The notes under the pieces were generated by a model. The model made no database searches and had not been told where the DNA came from. It worked only from the letters and a program-made list of their open reading frames with translations. From assembly GCF_050624435.1 (NCBI RefSeq), contig NC_134535.1, forward strand, positions 129,384,731-129,448,730: 64,000 bases of DNA, in the 5' to 3' direction. Source of the DNA: Tenrec ecaudatus. Lineage: Eukaryota > Chordata > Mammalia > Afrosoricida > Tenrecidae. Shown here in pieces: positions 57,621 to 64,000 of the stretch (position 1 is its first letter; each line of letters opens with the position of its first letter). The translations under genes were made by a program, and so were the position numbers.

Positions 57621-57647
57621 TGTGGTGGTGGTGGTGGTGGTGGTGGT
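57621..57647. repeat. (GGT)n microsatellite
   Basis: About nine GGT units after a G-run and a short GT run, at the end of a SINE-like piece. Confidence 0.9.
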
Positions 57648-57869
57648 TTTTCTCTGAATCAGCATTAATGGGATGGCAGTGAGGTTTCCCCCACATCTTC
57701 AAACTGTCCTGTCTTAAAGGATCCCCTATTTTTGCCAGATCTTCATTTAAACCAATAGTTTTGGAGGGTCACAAGTTACTGAAAGCCTGACTGGGTTGCT
57801 GGGCGGTTTAAACTTAGTCAATAGCACCGGCGAACTATAAGAATGGAAAGTTCCTCCAAACTAGGCTAA

Positions 57870-58640
57870 GCAGGAGAAGGGGCCACCCCAGCAGGGGAAG
57901 GGGCCACCCCTAGGGGAAAGGGTTGCCCTGGGTGCTGGACCTGCACCTTCACGCGCCCTGCGTCCAGGGCTGGGGCTCTGGAGGAGGGCGGGGCACACAG
58001 GCACAGGCGTGCCCCTGGCGACTCGTCAAAGTGAAGCGCGCAGCAGCCCCCCGCCCCCCCCCACCAAGAGCACTCGCAGAGAAGGTGGGTAGATTTTAGG
58101 CGCTCCCTAAAACCCACCTCTCCCCACCCCGCCAGCCATGCATGCAGCCTTCCAGGAGGCTGATGTCGGGGTCTGCGGCGGCAGCCAGTGCCCGGAGATC
58201 GAAGGTGGTACCTTGCCCCTTCCCTCCGCACCCACGCACCCCGCCTTCCCCTCCCTCCCCATCCCTCCCCCATCATGGACCCCTTTCCCGCTTCCCAGGT
58301 CGCAAAACTGGCCTCCACTTTCCTGCAAACCTACACCTTCTATTCCTCCCCCCTCCACCCCCCCATCCCTCTTCACCTCGCAGCGTCCCGAGGCCATTTC
58401 CCTGGGGAGGTTTCGCGACGGCCCCCCCTCCCCGGCCCCCCCCCACTCCCCGCGAGCTGACTTGGCGAAGCCCCTCCCGCCTCCGGGCCCTTACTTGGTT
58501 CCGGTGGGGCTGGGAGGGGCGAGGAGCTGCATGGGGCGCGCAGAGCTCGGCGGGGAGCCGGTGGAGCATTGCAGGTGGGGGGCCACACCCTCCTTGGGTC
58601 ACTATAGAAACTCTTTCTGCCCTTTTTGTGACTCCGGAGC
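57870..58640 (-). promoter_or_regulatory. DYRK4: GC/CpG-rich block, probable DYRK4 promoter and 5' UTR
   Basis: This stretch is far richer in C, G and CpG than its surroundings and contains coding exon 1. No TATA box is seen at a fixed distance upstream of the ATG (58533-58640), which fits a CpG-island promoter with dispersed starts. Transcription would run leftward. The 5' UTR limits cannot be fixed from sequence. Long C-runs give open frames on both strands here that are composition artefacts. Confidence 0.6.
58495..58532 (-). CDS. DYRK4: DYRK4 coding exon 1 (start codon)
   Basis: On the minus strand an ATG at 58532 opens MQLLAPPSPTGT and then AA, followed by the donor GTAAG at 58494. The two left-over bases join the first A of exon 2 to make Lys, giving MQLLAPPSPTGTKTNMDAKK. 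This closely resembles the start I recall for the long human DYRK4 isoform (MQLL...TGTKTQMDAKK). The exon is too short to be found as an open frame; it was located by that similarity and by the donor. The start context is weak (C at -3 and C at +4), so some ribosomes may pass on to Met16 in exon 2. It lies in the GC-rich block that probably holds the promoter. Confidence 0.9.
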
Positions 58641-59454
58641 TGGACGGGCTGACACTCCGGTCTGGTCCCAGACCACCTTTCACATCAGCGGAAAGAACTT
58701 GACCCCAGTCCCCCTCCCCCTATTCTCCTGCCTCCGTTCTTAAAGGGACGACTGCTTCCCTGGAGTCAATTCTGACTCACAGCGACCACATAGGTCAGGT
58801 GCCTCTGGCCCCAAGGGTCCAGAAGAGCGTGGACTGAGCAGACCCCAACACAGGAAATTGCCTCTCCCCTGCCCCTCCCTCGACAAGTACCCGGCTCTTA
58901 GAAGCACCTATAGCAAACGTTCCAAATAGCCTGTAGTCAAGGGAGCTCTATGGAGCACCCCTCTAAACCAGGTGCTGGGAAAGCACGGTCACTAAGGAAA
59001 GCTATAGATGCGTGACAGATGGCCCGGACAAGTCCATTGTCTGGACTGGGGAGAACAGGCATTCCCACAAAGTGCTTTGAAAGAAGTGATATTTGAGTCT
59101 TCCACAACAAGTAGGAGCAAGCCTGGAACGGACTTTCAGCCAAACAGGCCTCTCTGCTAACCGTCACACCCACCGCTCCCTGGACCGACCTACCACAGGG
59201 GCTGACCTGACACTGGCAGCCTTGGCCCAGGGATGGAGGGGTAGGAAGGTCCAATGGAAATGGTACAAGGAGGAAGCAGGAGGGAGGGCGGGCTGTCACA
59301 CTGTGGGGACTGCAACCAATGTCGCAGAACCACAAGCATGTGGCTCGCTGAGCGCCAAGCCAAATTGCTCACTGCACCTTCATCCACATCCCAGGAAGAC
59401 CAGGTAGGAGGCCAAACCCTCCTCCAATAAAGAAGCTACAAAAACCATACCAGT

Positions 59455-59640
59455 TGTCCCGGACCCAAGTCGGACTCATAATTCCACACGGTTTGCCCAT
59501 GATAAACCTTCTTCTCAGAAGCACATAGGGGAGCTTTTCTTCTAGGTGCCACTGGGTAGACTTGAACTCGGCAACCACTTGGTTAGTAGTCCACCACTTA
59601 ATACGCACCACCCAGCAACTCCTGGGTGAAGACTTCCATG
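59455..59640 (-). mobile_element. AfroSINE, diverged
   Basis: CCAAGTCGGACTCATAATTC to GTTAGTAGTCCACCACTTAA fits the reversed element. Confidence 0.7.
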
Positions 59641-60627
59641 CCGCCAACCCGCAGCTATCTGGTCGGAAAGCCTGCTCCTCTTTTGGCCCCCCCGGAGCAT
59701 ATCCCCTTGTGGCTGGGGTCCAGAGTACAGATGGCCAATACAGCCAGTGAGATTTCCAATTAGTTTGTGAACTCAAGGGGCTGAGCATGTGTTCAGACCG
59801 GGCTCCTGCTCAGGTCTTCTTTTACAAAACTCACTCAGGCCATAATGGTGTGGAGGCTGAACAGAGCAGGTGAAGAATCAAAGCGAGGAGGCCTCCCTAA
59901 CACGTGGCAAGTGGGCGTGAGAACATAGAACGCCACACTTATTTGGCCTACTGCCCACTTTACAGAAAAATGACCCACTGCCCCTGTCACTGGGAAACCC
60001 ATCATCCAGGATAAAATGTAGGTATCTACTTCTGCAGCCCCCAAGTGCCCCCCTGGGCGGGGCTATCTCCCACACTGGGAAAGACTGATTTAGGAATGGG
60101 AGGGGAGAATGAGTGGGCGGTCTCAGGCCTCGGACACATGGGTGGAGGGGGGTGGGGTGCCATTTACTTATGGAAGATACAGGAGGCAAAAGGTTGGGGG
60201 TAGGGAGGAGGTCGTTGAGTGACTGATCGACCACAGCCAACTGTCAGTGGACTAGGCAACAAACAGGCCTGTGTCATAGCCCCAGGTATGCCCTCAAGAT
60301 GCTGATGTGACCACTGGAGCGTGAAGTCTCCCAAGGTTAGAAGGAAAACGTGGAGGGTAGCGGGGCTGAAGACGAAACACCGAGAATCCACGGTATTGGG
60401 GTGAGTGCATACACAGGAACACAACAGCCAGAGAGCTGCATAACAGAGTGAGCACAGGTGGGACAGGGGAATGACACTCAAACAGCATCACGCGAGTCAA
60501 GGCAATAGGGGTTTTAAACAGGTTCCGTAAGACTAGATGAGAAAAATGTACCGGGGATTGGGCCCCTAGAGGCCATTAATGATGTCAACTTTAATAGCTC
60601 GTTTTAGCACACGTTGAGCTAATTATC

Positions 60628-60918
60628 AAACCCCACCCACCCACTGCCAGAGTTGTTTCCTTCTCAGACACCCTACATAGGGCTTCTAAGGCTGTCATCC
60701 TTTCCGGAGAAGAAAGCCTCATCTTTTTCCTGAGGAGCAAGTGGTGCTTTTGAACCCACAACCTTTCAGTTAATTGATCAACCCTTCACCCACATCACTG
60801 AAGTCTTTCCATTTCCATATAGAAATGAGCTCTTAATAAATGGCTTTCTCCCTCCGAGCGGATGGTGGATTCGAATTGCCAACCGATGGTTAGCAGCCTA
60901 ATACCCAGCCCACCCATT
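60628..60918 (-). mobile_element. Two AfroSINE pieces
   Basis: A near full reversed copy (60628-60810) is followed by a second tRNA-end piece (60848-60918, GGTTAGCAGCCTAATACCC). Confidence 0.7.
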
Positions 60919-61294
60919 AGATAAGAGGCATTAGATAAGGGGTGGGTGGGAGTACGACAGGAATAAAGTACATGCTCGCTTTAATCATATTCTAAATTAC
61001 TTATTTTCATGAACATAGATGTTTCCATAAACCAAGCTATATATTTGACATTTTTAATGCTTACCATGATTTTAATTTTTTTCAATTTAAAAAATGATCA
61101 AGAGCTAGTTGCAATTCTCAGCATAAAACATCCACAACTAGTTTTATTCATAATACATTCATCTCTAAGCATTGTTAATGCTCCAGGGTGGACTGAATCA
61201 CCAGTCTATTAACGAGACAGTTCATTCTTTAAGAAGTTCTCATTTTCCCACGGATTTTCAACCATGAGAGACAAATGGGTATCAAGGAAGGGGG

Positions 61295-61910
61295 CATCTC
61301 ACATGTTTTCATTTTTATTAAAGACTTGACAAGAAGGCTTCATAAAATATCTTGAAATTCCATTATACAATAAACAGCTATTTCTAAGTAGGGGCCATAT
61401 GGTATAGTACAGCAACTATTTTAATGTGTAAGATAATTCTGAATTCTGACCATAAATATACTTGGCTAATCTATGAAACGTCTTTGTAATAAACTGACGG
61501 ACCTTTCAGTGGTTTGTAAGACTGTAGACAGGCCACTGGGAGGCCATTAGGGTGTCTCGCTTTGCTAGGTAAACAGGGCAGCGAGCTGCCAGACGCCAGA
61601 CAGCCAGAAAGGAACAGCAGGCTAGAACAAAACAGCATGCGGTGTGGACTTCCTCCGTCAGGGTGGCCTCACTCAAGGACATAAACGAAAGGACTGGGGA
61701 TGATCTTCAGGAAGCAATGACATAAGAAGGTCATTTTCACGTATTTCTCCTTGAAGTCCTGAATCGCTCTTCAGAGAAGCTGAACCCCAAATGGGAGATC
61801 GATGACATGCTGTTAAATGACGCCCCACTCCTCCGAGAATAACACGGCTGAAGTAGAAACACAAAACAGCGCTTGTCTGGAATCGGGAGGTTCTTTGGCA
61901 GCACCCGGAC
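61295..61910 (-). other. RAD51AP1: RAD51AP1 3' UTR
   Basis: AT-rich, non-repetitive sequence follows the TGA and runs leftward to an AATAAA signal. The left limit is placed about 20 bases past that signal and is an estimate. A second possible signal at 61143-61148 would lengthen it by about 170 bases. Confidence 0.7.
61314..61319 (-). promoter_or_regulatory. RAD51AP1: Poly(A) signal AATAAA, RAD51AP1
   Basis: TTTATT on the plus strand is AATAAA on the minus strand, about 590 bases past the stop. A second AATAAA lies at 61143-61148. Which one is used cannot be told from sequence. Confidence 0.6.
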
Positions 61911-62044
61911 TCAGGTGCTCGCAACAGTTGGATGCAAAGGTTTAACTCGCGCTAACCGCGACAAGCCCAGGCGGAGACTCTGATTCGGAGACTTCGCAAG
62001 GACTCCTGCTGCCGGCCTGCTGCTGCTGCAGTTACCTCTGGATC
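61911..62044 (-). CDS. RAD51AP1: RAD51AP1 last coding exon
   Basis: The acceptor TTCCACAG| lies at 62045 and the stop TGA at 61913-61911. The first two bases GA finish a Gly, then 43 codons include KSPNQ and SLRLGLSRLARVKPLHP and end TVAST. The C-terminal block is nearly identical to human RAD51AP1 (which I recall ending ...VKPLHPNATST). RAD51AP1 is a nuclear DNA-binding protein that binds RAD51 through this C-terminal region and stimulates D-loop formation in homologous recombination. The residues just before it (SRGNCSSSRPAAGVLA) differ from the human SSSSPLVVVSV-like stretch. Earlier exons lie beyond the right edge. Synteny next to DYRK4 on the same strand agrees with human. Confidence 0.95.
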
Positions 62045-62639
62045 CTGTGGAAAGAAAAACACACCACCGGATGCCGAGGTCAGGAATCTCTGAAAGATTA
62101 ATTTATAAGACAGACAGAGCCCAGGAATTGACCCTACTCTGTTCTGCAGAATCTATCAAGCCAGCAGGTGGATCAAGAGAATGAAACATGAAAGAGGAGA
62201 ACGAACCGCCTCTTTCCAAACATCCCCCAGGCCCCCGGTAGTGGCGCCCAAACATCCACGGGGAAAGCTGCCGTAGGGCGGCGGGCAAGCCACACGAGTT
62301 GTAAAGGCATGAAAGCACGCAGCTATCGTGTCCAAGGCTGGGGACAAATTTAGTGCATTTTTTAAAAACTGTAATCGTCACATCTTGAAAGGACCCTCCC
62401 CCAACTACTGAAGAGCTTTGTACATCACAAAGGCTTATTTTTATTTCCATGTGTTTCATTTGTACTAGCACCAACACAGCAATGATCTCCATCAAGTAGA
62501 AATGTTCAAGATGTATTCACATACATATTCATAGTTGTTGAGGGTAGTCATAATAAATCAAAATGTTTTATTTTTCATTAAAGATTGACAAACCCTTTCC
62601 TGTCCCTAATCATCGATTTAGCATTCTAAGTCGCACGTC

Positions 62640-62700
62640 TGTGTCGCTGTGTGTTGGAATAGACTCGATGGCAGTGGGTTGAAGCAGTGTTTTGGTTTGG
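62640..62700 (+). mobile_element. SINE 3' fragment
   Basis: GTTGGAATAGACTCGATGGC with AGTGGGTT is the AfroSINE/RTE 3' motif. Confidence 0.6.
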
Positions 62701-62852
62701 CCATATCTTGGTGACTTCCTAGAGCAAGCATTGTGGTTCTAGTTTTCAGGCAGTGTGGCTATGGGAAATGTAGCCGTTAAAGCTCTTCTTCATTTATCAG
62801 AATAAACTCCCAAGCATATTTCCTAGGTGTAATGGAGAGAACTGCCCCCACG

Positions 62853-63247
62853 ACACATGGCACTCAGGACAGATAAACCCTCGGGAACAGTAGTGGAAGT
62901 GGTGATATCATGAGGGGAGGGGGAGAAAGGAGAAAGGGGGAACCCATCATGAGGGTGGATACATAACCGCCGCCCCTCCCTCCACCAAAGGGGACAAATA
63001 ACAGAAATGTGGGTGAAGGCAGACAACGGACAGTGTAAGATACGAAATGAAAATAATATAGAATTGACTAAGGATTCATGAGCGTGGAGGGTGGAGGAGG
63101 GAGGGGAAAAAAGAGGAGCTTATACCAAGGGCTCAAGTAGAAAGTGTTTTGGAAATGATGATGGCAACATGTGTACAAATATGCTTGATAAAATTGATGT
63201 ATGGAATAAGAACTATAAGAGCCCCCAATGAAAATATTAAAAAAAAG
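62853..63247 (+). mobile_element. Young L1 3' end, truncated
   Basis: CACTCAGGACAGATAAACCC to GAGCCCCCAATGAAAATATT plus an A tail matches the final 400 bases of the family. It lies in the last intron of RAD51AP1. Confidence 0.8.
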
Positions 63248-64000
63248 AATGGTCCCCCCCAAAACGTGTGCTATAAGCCTCTGAGAATGAGTTGTCTTCA
63301 TGACGTTAATCATGAGACGAGACATGTAAATGAATCTTGAGTCATCTCTTTTGCGATCTCTGAGACATGAAACGCAAACCAGCAAGCAGAAACAGAAGAC
63401 GGATCCCAAGCCCCACAAGATCATCAAGGCGTTAGGAACATGGGTCTACGGATGCCAAAGAGTCAAGAAGCTTCCCCTAGCGCTGGTACTCTCAATTCAA
63501 GGACTAGCCTCCTAAACGGTGAGAGAATAATGTGCTTGTTAGCGCCCCCATGTGCAGGGTTCTCCTATAGCAGCCCAAGACTGACTCAGGCCGGATTTGG
63601 TACCACAGGAGGTAAGTGCTGCCCTGTCAGCTACCTAAATTGTGAAAGCAGTTTTGGAATGGAGTAATAGGGAGAGGTTGAGAGAGTTAGGTGCTCGAAA
63701 GCAAATGTCTAGATTGCTTTAAAGAGACTGTTGGTAGAACTCACCCCACCCCTACCCCACCCCGTCCTTCAGCCAAGCATTTATCTAAAAGCTAAAGTAC
63801 CTTCCAAAGGAGGCCCAGGTCATTCTCTACAGAATGCATTAGACCTGTTGGTAGGATTCTGTTGAGGAAGAGCTGCAGAGAGAGTCTCTAGCATCTTGGA
63901 GAATACATCTGGCACCAGAAAGAACTAGATCCTAGAGATATGGACATTAAAATGCTTCTTATGGGACTTAGAAAGTGGTGAACATGTGATTGTACACCTA

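Larger units (their letters stand above)
58641..61294. other. Intergenic region between DYRK4 and RAD51AP1
   Basis: It holds SINE pieces (58755-58800, 59455-59640, 60628-60918) and otherwise unassigned sequence. No exon of either gene was recognised. Confidence 0.5.
62045..64000 (-). other. RAD51AP1: RAD51AP1 last intron (part)
   Basis: No further RAD51AP1 exon (for example the KKPKWVPP region) was found up to the right edge. An L1 tail and a SINE piece are the only repeats recognised. Confidence 0.55.

Noticed and set aside
57866-58743. Overlapping frames of 136-201 codons at the CpG-rich block
   Set aside because: Pro/Arg/Gly-rich composition from C- and G-runs on both strands. Only the 38-bp DYRK4 coding exon 1 is supported.
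62045-64000. Another RAD51AP1 exon
   Set aside because: No stretch reads like the KKPKWVPP or acidic parts of the protein on the minus strand.

Overview
This is a mammalian, gene-poor and repeat-rich stretch, and its retroelements point to an afrotherian. It has many AfroSINE-type tRNA-derived SINEs, an RTE (BovB-type) LINE and a young L1 with a characteristic 3' UTR. It also holds two copies of SPIN-like hAT elements, the horizontally transferred 'Space Invader' family, which among afrotherians is known from tenrecs. A tenrec such as Echinops is my best guess. That is an inference from repeat families, not a database match.

Two genes are present, both on the minus strand and in the order and orientation seen in human 12p13. 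(1) DYRK4: nine coding exons run from the start codon at 58532 down to 879 and end just after the HCDLKP catalytic-loop motif. The splice phases join without a break into 350 codons with no stop. The DFG segment, the C-lobe and the C-terminus lie beyond the left edge. (2) RAD51AP1: only its last coding exon (61911-62044) and 3' UTR are here, carrying the C-terminal RAD51-binding sequence. The rest lies beyond the right edge. About 2.8 kb separates the RAD51AP1 poly(A) signal from the DYRK4 start, inside which sits a GC/CpG-rich DYRK4 promoter region (about 57.87-58.64 kb).

Layout: 1-14.2 kb holds the clustered kinase-side exons of DYRK4, with a decayed partial duplicate of one kinase exon near 6.06 kb, two SPIN copies, an MLT1-type LTR, MER5A and L1 tails. 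15-47 kb is a 32-kb intron filled with L1, RTE, SINE, mariner and pogo-like remnants, including an L1 nested in an L1 that itself carries a 36-nt U2 snRNA fragment. 47.0-47.8 kb is a GC-rich block with a 52-bp minisatellite next to exon 2. 48-58.4 kb is intron 1, containing a three-layer nest (L1 fragment in L1 in SINE). 58.6-64 kb is intergenic sequence and the 3' end of RAD51AP1.

I found no sign of an undescribed gene system. The notable items are evolutionary: loss of the methionine that starts the shorter human DYRK4 isoform, the duplicated kinase exon with its catalytic lysine changed, the SPIN copies, and the datable nested insertions.
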